From positions 60,769,369-60,833,368 of the forward strand of contig OX442314.1 in assembly GCA_949358305.1 (NCBI GenBank): 64,000 nucleotides of DNA, read 5' to 3'. The DNA is from Strigamia acuminata. Taxonomy: Eukaryota > Arthropoda > Chilopoda > Geophilomorpha > Linotaeniidae. The notes beneath the pieces were generated by a model, which saw only the letters and a list, made by a program, of their open reading frames with translations, did no database searches and was not told the origin of the DNA. Both the position numbers and the translations under genes were made by a program. Shown piece by piece: positions 7,469-19,859 of this stretch (position 1 is the first letter of the stretch; each line of letters starts with the position of its first letter).

Positions 7469-8134
7469 CTTTTATCAGGCTGCATCAGACTACATAAAAA
7501 GTTGATCAACTTTTATCAAGCTGCATCAGACTAGATTAAAAGTTGATCAACTTTTATCAAGCTGCATCAGACTAGATACAAAGTTGATCAAGTTTTATCA
7601 AGCTGCATCAGACTACATAAAAAGTTGATCAACTTTTATCAAGCTGCATCAGACTAGATTAAAAGTTGATCAAGCTGCATCAGACTACATAAAAAGTTGA
7701 TCAACTTTTATCAAGCTGCATCAGACTAGATACAAAGTTGATCAAGTTTTATCAAGCTGCATTAGACTACATAAAAAGTTGATCAACTTTTATCAAGCTG
7801 CATCAGACTAGATTAAAAGTTGATCAACTTTTATCAACTGCATCAGACTAGATACAAAGTTGATCAACTTTTATCAAGCTACATCAGACTACATAAAAAG
7901 TTGATCAACTTTTATCAAGCTGCATCAGACTACATAAAAAGTTGATCAACTTTTATCAAGCTGCATCAGACTAGATACAAAGTTGATCAACTTTTATCAA
8001 GCTGCATCAGACTAGATTAAAAGTTGATCAACTTTTATCAAGCTGCATCAGACTAGATTAAAAGTTGATCAACTTTTATCAAGCTGCATCAGACTAGCTA
8101 CAAAGTTGATCAACTTTTATCAACTGCATCAGAC
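7469..8134 (+). repeat. 41-bp palindromic satellite, array A1
   Basis: Monomer: GACTACAT or GACTAGAT(T/AC), then AAAAGTTGATCAACTTTT (18-bp perfect palindrome centred on TGATCA), then ATCAAGCTGCATCA. Some monomers are shortened (AAGTTGATCAAGCTGCATCAG). The array is 666 bp, the same length and variant order as 13636-14301, 22475-23140 and 28562-29227. Confidence 0.9.
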
Positions 8135-9586
8135 TTGAAGGAATTTGAAGGACTTTGAAGGAATTTGAAGGAATTCGAAGGATGGATTTTGAAGGATGGA
8201 TTTTGAAGGAATTTGAAGAAATTTGAAGTTATTTGTAGGAATTTGAAGGAATTTGAAGAAATTTGAAGTTATTTGTAGGAATTTGTAGGAATTTGAAGGA
8301 ATTTGAAGTAATTTGTAGGAATTTGAAGGATTTTGAAGGATTTTAAATGATGGATTTTGAAGGATGGATTTTGAAGGATGGAATTTGAAGGAATTTGACG
8401 GATTTGAAGGAATTTGACGGAATTTGAAGGAATTTGAAGGAATTTGAAGGATTTTGAAGGAATATTGTGAAATTTTGAGAAAATTTGAGAAAAAATAACT
8501 ATGCAACTATCTGCAACAATTTCCAACTATCTGCAACCAAAATCCAACAAATTTTCTCGAGATTTCTCAAATTTTCTCGAGATTTCTCAAATTTTCTCGA
8601 GATTTCTCAAATTTTCTCGAGATTTCTCAAATTTTTTCGAGATTTCTCAAATTTTCTCGAGATTAATCAAATTTTCTCGAGATTTCTCAAATTTTCTCGA
8701 GATTTCTCAAATTTTCTCGAGATTTCTCAAATATTCTCGAGATTTCTCAAATTTTCTCGAGATTTCTCAAATTTTCTCGAGATTTCTCAAATTTTCTCAA
8801 GATTTCTCAAATATTCTCGAGATTTCTCAAATTTTCTCGAGATTTCTCAAATTTTCTCGAGATTTCTCAAATTTTCTCGAGATTTCTCAAATTTTCTCGA
8901 GTTTCTCAAATTTTCTCGAGATTTCTCAAATTTTCTCAAGATTTCTCAAATTTTCTCGAGATTTCTCAAATTTTCTCGAGGTTTCTCAAATTTTCTCGAG
9001 GTTTCTCAAATTTTCTCGAGGTTTCTCAAATTTTCTCGAGATTTCTCAAATTTTCTCGAGATTTCTCAAATTTTCTCGAGATTTCTCAAATTTTCTCGAG
9101 ATTTATCAAATTTTCTCGAGATTTCTCAAATTTTCTCGAGATTTCTCAAATTTCCTCGAGATTTCTCAAATTTTCTCGAGACTTCTCAAATTTTCTCGAG
9201 ATTTCTCAAATTTTCTCGAGATTTCTCAAATTTTCTCGAGATTTCTCAAATCTTGAGAGAAATCTTTGATTGCAGATAGTTGGAAATTGGTTGCAGATAG
9301 TTGGAAATTGGTTGCAAATAGTTGGATTTTGGTTGCAGATAGTTGGAAATTGTTGCAGATAGTTGGAAATTGGTTGCAGATAGTTGGAGATTGGTTGCAG
9401 ATAGTTGGATTTTGGTTGCAGATAGTTGGAAATTGTTGCAGATAGTTGGAAATTGGTTGCAGATAGTTGGAAATTGGTTGTGTGTATGACAGTGTAACCG
9501 TCAAACACTGCTCAATACCTAACGCATAGTAATAAATAAGACATCTGCACAATAGTAGTAAATACAATGGGAATCTAAGTTACTAC
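8135..9586 (+). repeat. Composite satellite module, copy 1
   Basis: Order: a 10-bp array (GAAGGAATTT type, 8135-8490); a short stretch of CAACTATCTGCAACAATTTC repeats; a 20-bp array (ATTTCTCAAATTTTCTCGAG, about 8548-9250); a 21-bp array (TTGCAGATAGTTGGAAATTGG, about 9270-9480) in inverted orientation to the earlier short stretch; and a 107-bp unique tail with a CAGTGT...ACACTG hairpin. Long open frames across it are by-products of the repeat periods. Confidence 0.9.
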
Positions 9587-10462
9587 AAAAAAAGTTGATC
9601 AATTTTTATCAAGCTGCATCAGACTACATAAAAAGTTGATCAACTTTTATCAAGCTGCATCAGACTAGATAAAAAGTTGATCAACTTTTATCAAGCTACA
9701 TCAGACTACATAAAAAGTTGATCAACTTTTATCAAGCTGCATCAGACTACATAAAAAGTTGATCAACTTTTATCAAACTACATCAGACTAGATACAAAGT
9801 TGATCAACTTTTATCAAACTACATCAGACTACATAAAAAGTTGATCAACTTTTATCAAGCTGCATCAGACTACATAAAAAGTAGATCAACTTTTATCAAG
9901 CTGCATCAGACTACATAAAAAGTTGATCAACTTTTATCAAGCTGCATTAGACTACATAAAAAGTTGATCAACTTTTATCAAGCTGCATCAGACTACATAA
10001 AAAGTTGATCAACTTTTATCAAGCTGCATCAGACTAGATACAAAGTTGATCAACTTTTATCAAACTACGTCAGACTACATAAAAAGTTGATCAACTTTTA
10101 TCAAGCTGCATCAGACTACATAAAAAGTTGATCAACTTTTATCAAGCTGCATCAGACTAGATACAAAGTTGATCAACTTTTATCAAACTACATCAGACTA
10201 CATAAAAAGTTGATCAACTTTTATCAAGCTGCATCAGACTACATAAAAAGTTGATCAACTTTTATCAAGCTGCATCAGACTACATAAAAAGTTGATCAAC
10301 TTTTATCAAGCTGCATCAGACTAGATTAAAAGTTGATCAACTTTTATCAAGCTGCATCAGACTAGATTAAAAGTTGATCAACTTTTATCAAGCTGCATCA
10401 GACTAGATTAAAAGTTGATCAAGCTGCATCAGACTAGATTAAAAGTTGATCAAGCTGCATCA
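9587..10462 (+). repeat. 41-bp palindromic satellite, array A2
   Basis: Same monomer family as A1, mostly the ACTACATAAAAAG variant, with some TCAAACTACATCAG changes. It ends in two shortened monomers at the next S block. Confidence 0.9.
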
Positions 10463-10546
10463 GTGTAAAAATCAGCACTTTTTCACTTTTTCCATAGTTT
10501 ATTTAATGGCCGTCAGCACTCTTTCACTTCTTGCATAGTTTTTCAA
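10463..10546 (+). repeat. 84-bp block S, copy 2
   Basis: Full match to S. It separates the 41-bp array from a 10-bp array. Confidence 0.85.
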
Positions 10547-10814
10547 ATGTTCATCAGACAAAATCTGACAAAATCTCATAAAATTTCCACAAAAGAAAAT
10601 CCAACAAAATCCAACAAAATCCAACAAAATCCGACAAAATCCGACAAAATCCGACAAAATCCGACAAAATCCGACAAAATCCGACAAAATCCGACAAAAT
10701 CCGACAAAATGCGACAAAATCCGACAAAATGCGACAAAATCCGACAAAATCCGACAAAATCCGACAAAATCCGACAAAATCCGACAAAATCCGACAAAAT
10801 CCGACAAAATCCGA
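10547..10814 (+). repeat. 10-bp satellite patch (AAAATCCGAC)
   Basis: Tandem AAAATCCGAC with an irregular entry segment that includes CCACAAAAGAAAATCC. The same entry segment occurs in the 10-bp satellite at 50-56 kb, so the two belong to one family. Confidence 0.9.
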
Positions 10815-12547
10815 CTACATAAAAAGTTGATCAACTTTTATCAAGCTGCATCAGACTAGATACAAAGTTGATCAACTTTTATCAAACTACATCAGACTAC
10901 ATAAAAAGTTGATCAACTTTTATCAAGCTACATCAGACTACATAAAAAGTTGATTAACTTTTATCAAGCTGCATCAGCCTAAATTAAAAGTTGATCAACT
11001 TTTATCAAGCTGCATCAGACTACATAAAAAGTTGATCAACTTTTATCAAGCTGCATCAGACTACATAAAAAGTTGATCAACTTTTATCAAGCTGCATCAG
11101 ACTAGATTAAAAGTTGATCAACTTTTATCAAGCTGCATCAGACTAGATTAAAAGTTGATCAACTTTTATCAAGCTGCATCAGACTAGATTAAAAGTTGAT
11201 CAACTTTTATCAAGCTGCATCAGACTAGATTAAAAGTTGATCAACTTTTATCAAGCTGCATCAGACTAGATTAAAAGTTGATCAACTTTTATCAAGCTGC
11301 ATCAGACTAGATTAAAAGTTGATCAACTTTTATCAAGCTGCATCAGACTAGATTAAAAGTTGATCAAGCTGCATCAGACTACATAAAAAGTTGATCAACT
11401 TTTATCAAGCTACATCAGACTACATAAAAAGTTGATCAACTTTTATCAAGCTGCATTAGACTACATAAAAAGTTGATCAACTTTTATCAAGCTGCATCAG
11501 ACTAGATTAAAAGTTGATCAACTTTTATCAAGCTGCATCAGACTAGATACAAAGTTGATCAAGTTTTATCAAGCTGCATTAGACTACATAAAAAGTTGAT
11601 CAACTTTTATCAAGCTGCATCAGACTAGATTAAAAGTTGATCAACTTTTATCAAGCTGCATCAGACTAGATACAAAGTTGATCAAGTTTTATCAAGCTGC
11701 ATCAGACTACATAAAAAGTTGATCAACTTTTATCAAGCTGCATCAGACTAGATTAAAAGTTGATCAAGCTGCATCAGACTACATAAAAAGTTGATCAACT
11801 TTTATCAAGCTGCATCAGACTAGATACAAAGTTGATCAAGTTTTATCAAGCTGCATTAGACTACATAAAAAGTTGATCAACTTTTATCAAGCTGCATCAG
11901 ACTAGATTAAAAGTTGATCAACTTTTATCAACTGCATCAGACTAGATACAAAGTTGATCAACTTTTATCAAGCTACATCAGACTACATAAAAAGTTGATC
12001 AACTTTTATCAAGCTGCATCAGACTACATAAAAAGTTGATCAACTTTTATCAAGCTGCATCAGACTAGATACAAAGTTGATCAACTTTTATCAAGCTGCA
12101 TCAGACTAGATTAAAAGTTGATCAACTTTTATCAAGCTGCATCAGACTAGATTAAAAGTTGATCAACTTTTATCAAGCTGCATCAGACTAGATACAAAGT
12201 TGATCAACTTTTATCAAGCTGCATTAGACTACATAAAAAGTTGATCAACTTTTATCAAGCTGCATCAGACTAGATTAAAAGTTGATCAACTTTTATCAAG
12301 CTGCATCAGACTAGATACAAAGTTGATCAAGTTTTATCAAGCTGCATTAGACTACATAAAAAGTTGATCAACTTTTATCAAGCTGCATCAGACTAGATTA
12401 AAAGTTGATCAACTTTTATCAAGCTGCATCAGACTAGATACAAAGTTGATCAAGTTTTATCAAGCTGCATCAGACTACATAAAAAGTTGATCAACTTTTA
12501 TCAAGCTGCATCAGACTAGATTAAAAGTTGATCAAGCTGCATCAGAC
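10815..12547 (+). repeat. 41-bp palindromic satellite, array A3
   Basis: Standard monomers with an internal duplication of the pattern that includes shortened monomers (around 11360, 11765 and 12530). It ends abruptly in a module in the opposite orientation. Confidence 0.9.
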
Positions 12548-13635
12548 AATTTGAGAAATCTCGAGAAAATTTGAGAAATCTCGAGAAAATTTGAGAAATC
12601 TCGAGAAAATTTGAGAAATCTCGAGAAAATTTGAGAAATCTCGAGAAAATTTGAGAAATCTCGAGAAAATTTGATAAATCTCGAGAAAATTTGAGAAATC
12701 TCGAGAAAATTTGAGAAATCTCGAGAAAATTTGAGAAATCTCGAGAAAATTTGAGAAACCTCGAGAAAATTTGAGAAACCTCGAGAAAATTTGAGAAACC
12801 TCGAGAAAATTTGAGAAACCTCGAGAAAATTTGAGAAATCTCGAGAAAATTTGAGAAATCTCGAGAAAATTTGAGAAACTCGAGAAAATTTGAGAAATCT
12901 CGAGAAAATTTGAGAAATCTCGAGAAAATTTGAGAAATCTCGAGAAAATTTGAGAAATCTCGAGAATATTTGAGAAATCTTGAGAAAATTTGAGAAATCT
13001 CGAGAAAATTTGAGAAATCTCGAGAAAATTTGAGAAATCTCAAGAATATTTGAGAAATCTCGAGAAAATTTGAGAAATCTCGAGAAAATTTGAGAAATCT
13101 CGAGAAAATTTGATTAATCTCGAGAAAATTTGAGAAATCTCGAAAAAATTTGAGAAATCTCGAGAAAATTTGAGAAATCTCGAGAAAATTTGAGAAATCT
13201 CGAGAAAATTTGAGAAATCTCGAGAAAATTTGTTGGATTTTGGTTGCAGATAGTTGGAAATTGTTGCAGATAGTTGCATAGTTATTTTTTCTCAAATTTT
13301 CTCAAAATTTCACAATATTCCTTCAAAATCCTTCAAATTCCTTCAAATTCCTTCAAATTCCGTCAAATTCCTTCAAATCCGTCAAATTCCTTCAAATTCC
13401 ATCCTTCAAAATCCATCCTTCAAAATCCATCATTTAAAATCCTTCAAAATCCTTCAAATTCCTACAAATTACTTCAAATTCCTTCAAATTCCTACAAATA
13501 ACTTCAAATTTCTTCAAATTCCTTCAAATTCCTACAAATAACTTCAAATTTCTTCAAATTCCTTCAAAATCCATCCTTCAAAATCCATCCTTCGAATTCC
13601 TTCAAATTCCTTCAAAGTCCTTCAAATTCCTTCAA
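12548..13635 (-). repeat. Composite satellite module, copy 2 (truncated)
   Basis: Reverse orientation. It starts inside the 20-bp array and lacks the 21-bp array and tail. The rest (20-bp array, short CAACTATCTGC stretch, 10-bp array) matches module 3 with an offset of 3,690. Confidence 0.9.
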
Positions 13636-14301
13636 GTCTGATGCAGTTGATAAAAGTTGATCAACTTTGTATCTAGTCTGATGCAGCTTGATAAAAGTTG
13701 ATCAACTTTTAATCTAGTCTGATGCAGCTTGATAAAAGTTGATCAACTTTTAATCTAGTCTGATGCAGCTTGATAAAAGTTGATCAACTTTGTATCTAGT
13801 CTGATGCAGCTTGATAAAAGTTGATCAACTTTTTATGTAGTCTGATGCAGCTTGATAAAAGTTGATCAACTTTTTATGTAGTCTGATGTAGCTTGATAAA
13901 AGTTGATCAACTTTGTATCTAGTCTGATGCAGTTGATAAAAGTTGATCAACTTTTAATCTAGTCTGATGCAGCTTGATAAAAGTTGATCAACTTTTTATG
14001 TAGTCTAATGCAGCTTGATAAAACTTGATCAACTTTGTATCTAGTCTGATGCAGCTTGATAAAAGTTGATCAACTTTTTATGTAGTCTGATGCAGCTTGA
14101 TCAACTTTTAATCTAGTCTGATGCAGCTTGATAAAAGTTGATCAACTTTTTATGTAGTCTGATGCAGCTTGATAAAACTTGATCAACTTTGTATCTAGTC
14201 TGATGCAGCTTGATAAAAGTTGATCAACTTTTAATCTAGTCTGATGCAGCTTGATAAAAGTTGATCAACTTTTTATGTAGTCTGATGCAGCCTGATAAAA
14301 G
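13636..14301 (-). repeat. 41-bp palindromic satellite, array A4
   Basis: 666 bp, the reverse-orientation equivalent of A1. Confidence 0.9.
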
Positions 14302-14385
14302 TTGAAAAACTATGCAAGAAGTGAAAGAGTGCTGACGGCCATTAAATAAACTATGGAAAAAGTGAAAAAGTGCTGATTTTTACAC
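14302..14385 (-). repeat. 84-bp block S, copy 3
   Basis: Reverse orientation, between two 41-bp arrays. Confidence 0.85.
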
Positions 14386-15884
14386 TGATGCAGCTTGATA
14401 AAAGTTGATCAACTTTTAATCTAGTCCGATGCAGCTTGATAAAAGTTGATCAACTTTTAATCTAGTCTGATGCAGCTTGATAAAAGTTGATCAACTTTTT
14501 ATGTAGTCTGATGCAGCCTGATAAAAGTTGATCAACTTTGTATCTAGTCTGATGCAGCTTGATAAAAGTTGATCAACTTTGTATCTAGTCTGATGCAGCT
14601 TGATAAAAGTTGATCAACTTTGTTTCTAGTCTGATGCAGCTTGATAAAAGTTGATCAACTTTGTATCTAGTCTGATGCAGCTTGATAAAAGTTGATCAAC
14701 TTTGTATCTAGTCTGATGCAGCTTGATAAAAGTTGATCAACTTTGTATCTAGTCTGATGCAGCTTGATAAAAGTTGATCAACTTTGTATCTAGTCTGATG
14801 CAGCTTGATAAAAGTTGATCAACTTTGTATCTAGTCTGATGCAGCTTTATAAAAGTTGATCAACTTTGTATCTAGTCTGATGCAGCTTGATAAAAGTTGA
14901 TCAACTTTTTATGTAGTCTGATGCAGCTTGATAAAAGTTGATCAACTTTGTATCTAGTCTGATGCAGCTTGATAAAAGTTGATCAACTTTGTATCTAAAA
15001 GTTGATCAACTTTTTATGTAGTCTGATGCAGCTTGATAAAAGTTGATCAACTTTGTATCTAGTCTGATGCAGCTTGATAAAAGTTGATCAACTTTTTATC
15101 TAGTCTGATGCAGCTTGATAAAAGTTGATCAACGTTTTATGTAGTCTGATGCAGCTTGATAAAAGTTGATCAACTTTGTATCTAGTCTGATGCAGCTTGA
15201 TAAAAGTTGATCAACTTTTTATCTAGTCTGATGCAGCTTGATAAAAGTTGATCAACTTTGTATCTAGTCTGATGCAGCTTGATAAAAGTTGATCAACTTT
15301 GTATCTAAAAGTTGATCAACTTTTTATGTAGTCTGATGCAGCTTGATAAAAGTTGATCAACTTTGTATCTAGTCTGATGCAGCTTGATAAAAGTTGATCA
15401 ACTTTGTATCTAGTCTGATGCAGCTTTATAAAAGTTGATCAACTTTGTATCTAGTCTGATGCAGCTTGATAAAAGTTGATCAACTTTTTATGTAGTCTGA
15501 TGCAGCTTGATAAAAGTTGATCAACTTTGTATCTAGTCTGATGCAGCTTGATAAAAGTTGATCAACTTTGTATCTAAAAGTTGATCAACTTTTTATGTAG
15601 TCTGATGCAGCTTGATAAAAGTTGATCAACTTTGTATCTAGTCTGATGCAGCTTGATAAAAGTTGATCAACTTTTTATCTAGTCTGATGCAGCTTGATAA
15701 AAGTTGATCAACGTTTTATGTAGTCTGATGCAGCTTGATAAAAGTTGATCAACTTTTTATCTAGTCTGATGCAGCTTGATAAAAGTTGATCAACTTTTTA
15801 TCTAGTCTGATGCAGCTTGATAAAAGTTGATCAACTTTTTATGTAGTCTGATGCAGCTTGATAAAAATTGATCAACTTTTTTTG
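14386..15884 (-). repeat. 41-bp palindromic satellite, array A5
   Basis: Contains short monomers (ATCTAAAAGTTGATC) and the marker variant AACGTTTTATG at about 15132 and 15711, which sets a 579-bp higher-order period. Confidence 0.9.
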
Positions 15885-17325
15885 TAGTAACTTAGATTCC
15901 CATTGTATTTACTACTATTGTGCAGATGTCTTATTTATTACTATGCGTTAGGTATTGAGCAGTGTTTGACGGTTACACTGTCATACACACAACCAATTTC
16001 CAACTATCTGCAACCAATTTCCAACTATCTGCAACAATTTCCAACTATCTGCAACCAAAATCCAACTATCTGCAACCAATCTCCAACTATCTGCAACCAA
16101 TTTCCAACTATCTGCAACAATTTCCAACTATCTGCAACCAAAATCCAACTATTTGCAACCAATTTCCAACTATCTGCAACCAATTTCCAACTATCTGCAA
16201 TCAAAGATTTCTCTCAAGATTTGAGAAATCTCGAGAAAATTTGAGAAATCTCGAGAAAATTTGAGAAATCTCGAGAAATTTTGAGAAATCTCGAGAAAAT
16301 TTGAGAAATCTCGAGAAAATTTGAGAAATCTCGAGAAAATTTGAGAAATCTCGAGAAAATTTGATAAATCTCGAGAAAATTTGAGAAATCTCGAGAAAAT
16401 TTGAGAAATCTCGAGAAAATTTGAGAAATCTCGAGAAAATTTGAGAAACCTCGAGAAAATTTGAGAAACCTCGAGAAAATTTGAGAAACCTCGAGAAAAT
16501 TTGAGAAATCTCGAGAAAATTTGAGAAATCTCGAGAAAATTTGAGAAATCTCGAGAAAATTTGAGAAACTCGAGAAAATTTGAGAAATCTCGAGAAAATT
16601 TGAGAAATCTCGAGAAAATTTGAGAAATCTCGAGAAAATTTGAGAAATCTCGAGAATATTTGAGAAATCTTGAGAAAATTTGAGAAATCTCGAGAAAATT
16701 TGAGAAATCTCGAGAAAATTTGAGAAATCTCGAGAATATTTGAGAAATCTCGAGAAAATTTGAGAAATCTCGAGAAAATTTGAGAAATCTCGAGAAAATT
16801 TGATTAATCTCGAGAAAATTTGAGAAATCTCGAAAAAATTTGAGAAATCTCGAGAAAATTTGAGAAATCTCGAGAAAATTTGAGAAATCTCGAGAAAATT
16901 TGAGAAATCTCGAGAAAATTTGTTGGATTTTGGTTGCAGATAGTTGGAAATTGTTGCAGATAGTTGCATAGTTATTTTTTCTCAAATTTTCTCAAAATTT
17001 CACAATATTCCTTCAAAATCCTTCAAATTCCTTCAAATTCCTTCAAATTCCGTCAAATTCCTTCAAATCCGTCAAATTCCTTCAAATTCCATCCTTCAAA
17101 ATCCATCCTTCAAAATCCATCATTTAAAATCCTTCAAAATCCTTCAAATTCCTACAAATTACTTCAAATTCCTTCAAATTCCTACAAATAACTTCAAATT
17201 TCTTCAAATTCCTTCAAATTCCTACAAATAACTTCAAATTTCTTCAAATTCCTTCAAAATCCATCCTTCAAAATCCATCCTTCGAATTCCTTCAAATTCC
17301 TTCAAAGTCCTTCAAATTCCTTCAA
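15885..17325 (-). repeat. Composite satellite module, copy 3
   Basis: Complete module in reverse order (tail, 21-bp, 20-bp, 10-bp arrays). It is the inverted partner of module 5; paired positions add up to 42,284. Confidence 0.9.
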
Positions 17326-19506
17326 GTCTGATGCAGTTGATAAAAGTTGATCAACTTTGTATCTAGTCTGATGCAGCTTGATAAAAGTTGATCAACTTTT
17401 AATCTAGTCTGATGCAGCTTGATAAAAGTTGATCAACTTTTAATCTAGTCTGATGCAGCTTGATAAAAGTTGATCAACTTTGTATCTAGTCTGATGCAGC
17501 TTGATAAAAGTTGATCAACTTTTTATGTAGTCTGATGCAGCTTGATAAAAGTTGATCAACTTTTTATGTAGTCTGATGTAGCTTGATAAAAGTTGATCAA
17601 CTTTGTATCTAGTCTGATGCAGTTGATAAAAGTTGATCAACTTTTAATCTAGTCTGATGCAGCTTGATAAAAGTTGATCAACTTTTTATGTAGTCTAATG
17701 CAGCTTGATAAAACTTGATCAACTTTGTATCTAGTCTGATGCAGCTTGATAAAAGTTGATCAACTTTTTATGTAGTCTGATGCAGCTTGATCAACTTTTA
17801 ATCTAGTCTGATGCAGCTTGATAAAAGTTGATCAACTTTTTATGTAGTCTGATGCAGCTTGATAAAACTTGATCAACTTTGTATCTAGTCTGATGCAGCT
17901 TGATAAAAGTTGATCAACTTTTAATCTAGTCTGATGCAGCTTGATAAAAGTTGATCAACTTTTTATGTAGTCTAATGCAGCTTGATAAAACTTGATCAAC
18001 TTTGTATCTAGTCTGATGCAGCTTGATAAAAGTTGATCAACTTTTAATCTAGTCTGATGCAGCTTGATAAAAGTTGATCAACTTTTTATGTAGTCTAATG
18101 CAGCTTGATAAAAGTTGATCAACTTTGTATCTAGTCTGATGCAGCTTGATAAAAGTTGATCAACTTTTAATCTAGTCTGATGCAGCTTGATAAAAGTTGA
18201 TCAACTTTTAATCTAGTCTGATGCAGCTTGATAAAAGTTGATCAACTTTGTATCTAGTCTGATGCAGCTTGATAAAAGTTGATCAACTTTTTATGTAGTC
18301 TGATGCAGCTTGATAAAAGTTGATCAACTTTTTATGTAGTCTGATGTAGCTTGATAAAAGTTGATCAACTTTGTATCTAGTCTGATGCAGTTGATAAAAG
18401 TTGATCAACTTTTAATCTAGTCTGATGCAGCTTGATAAAAGTTGATCAACTTTTTATGTAGTCTAATGCAGCTTGATAAAACTTGATCAACTTTGTATCT
18501 AGTCTGATGCAGCTTGATAAAAGTTGATCAACTTTTTATGTAGTCTGATGCAGCTTGATCAACTTTTAATCTAGTCTGATGCAGCTTGATAAAAGTTGAT
18601 CAACTTTTTATGTAGTCTGATGCAGCTTGATAAAACTTGATCAACTTTGTATCTAGTCTGATGCAGCTTGATAAAAGTTGATCAACTTTTAATCTAGTCT
18701 GATGCAGCTTGATAAAAGTTGATCAACTTTTTATGTAGTCTAATGCAGCTTGATAAAACTTGATCAACTTTGTATCTAGTCTGATGCAGCTTGATAAAAG
18801 TTGATCAACTTTTAATCTAGTCTGATGCAGCTTGATAAAAGTTGATCAACTTTTTATGTAGTCTAATGCAGCTTGATAAAAGTTGATCAACTTTTTATGT
18901 AGTCTGATGTAGCTTGATAAAAGTTGATCAACTTTTTATGTAGTCTGATGCAGCTTGATCAACTTTTAATCTAGTCTGATGCAGCTTGATAAAAGTTGAT
19001 CAACTTTTAATCTAGTCTGATGCAGCTTGATAAAAGTTGATCAACTTTTAATCTAGTCTGATGCAGCTTGATAAAAGTTGATCAACTTTTAATCTAGTCT
19101 GATGCAGCTTGATAAAAGTTGATCAACTTTTAATCTAGTCTGATGCAGCTTGATAAAAGTTGATCAACTTTTAATCTAGTCTGATGCAGCTTGATAAAAG
19201 TTGATCAACTTTTAATCTAGTCTGATGCAGCTTGATAAAAGTTGATCAACTTTTTATGTAGTCTGATGCAGCTTGATAAAAGTTGATCAACTTTTTATGT
19301 AGTCTGATGCAGCTTGATAAAAGTTGATCAACTTTTAATTTAGGCTGATGCAGCTTGATAAAAGTTAATCAACTTTTTATGTAGTCTGATGTAGCTTGAT
19401 AAAAGTTGATCAACTTTTTATGTAGTCTGATGTAGTTTGATAAAAGTTGATCAACTTTGTATCTAGTCTGATGCAGCTTGATAAAAGTTGATCAACTTTT
19501 TATGTA
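17326..19506 (-). repeat. 41-bp palindromic satellite, array A6
   Basis: Continues the direct duplication of 13636 onwards. From 17774 it is the right arm of the large inverted repeat. Confidence 0.9.
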
Positions 19507-19775
19507 GTCGGATTTTGTCGGATTTTGTCGGATTTTGTCGGATTTTGTCGGATTTTGTCGGATTTTGTCGGATTTTGTCGGATTTTGTCGCATTTTGTCG
19601 GATTTTGTCGCATTTTGTCGGATTTTGTCGGATTTTGTCGGATTTTGTCGGATTTTGTCGGATTTTGTCGGATTTTGTCGGATTTTGTCGGATTTTGTTG
19701 GATTTTGTTGGATTTTGTTGGATTTTCTTTTGTGGAAATTTTATGAGATTTTGTCAGATTTTGTCTGATGAACAT
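19507..19775 (-). repeat. 10-bp satellite patch (inverted copy of 10547-10814)
   Basis: GTCGGATTTT units ending in the irregular CTTTTGTGG segment. Same length and variants as the left-arm patch. Confidence 0.9.
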
Positions 19776-19859
19776 TTGAAAAACTATGCAAGAAGTGAAA
19801 GAGTGCTGACGGCCATTAAATAAACTATGGAAAAAGTGAAAAAGTGCTGATTTTTACAC
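19776..19859 (-). repeat. 84-bp block S, copy 4
   Basis: Reverse orientation, between a 10-bp patch and a 41-bp array. Confidence 0.85.

Larger units (their letters stand above)
6159..12547 (+). repeat. Left arm of a large inverted repeat (over 6 kb)
   Basis: Matches 17774-24451 in reverse orientation. For 6159-9586, paired positions add up to 30,609. From about 10,500 to 12,547 they add up to about 30,322. The 287-bp step equals seven 41-bp monomers. The arm contains gag sequence, 84-bp blocks, module 1, 41-bp arrays and a 10-bp patch. The break at 6159 is inside gag and the break at 12547 is inside the 41-bp array. Confidence 0.85.

Noticed and set aside
8485-9279. Long open frames (about 250-264 codons, FSRFLKFSRDFSNFLEIS-type peptides) in the 20-bp arrays, repeated in all modules
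   Set aside because: They arise because a 20-bp period without stops stays open in several frames on one strand. There is no codon bias or conserved start, and the peptide only mirrors the repeat.
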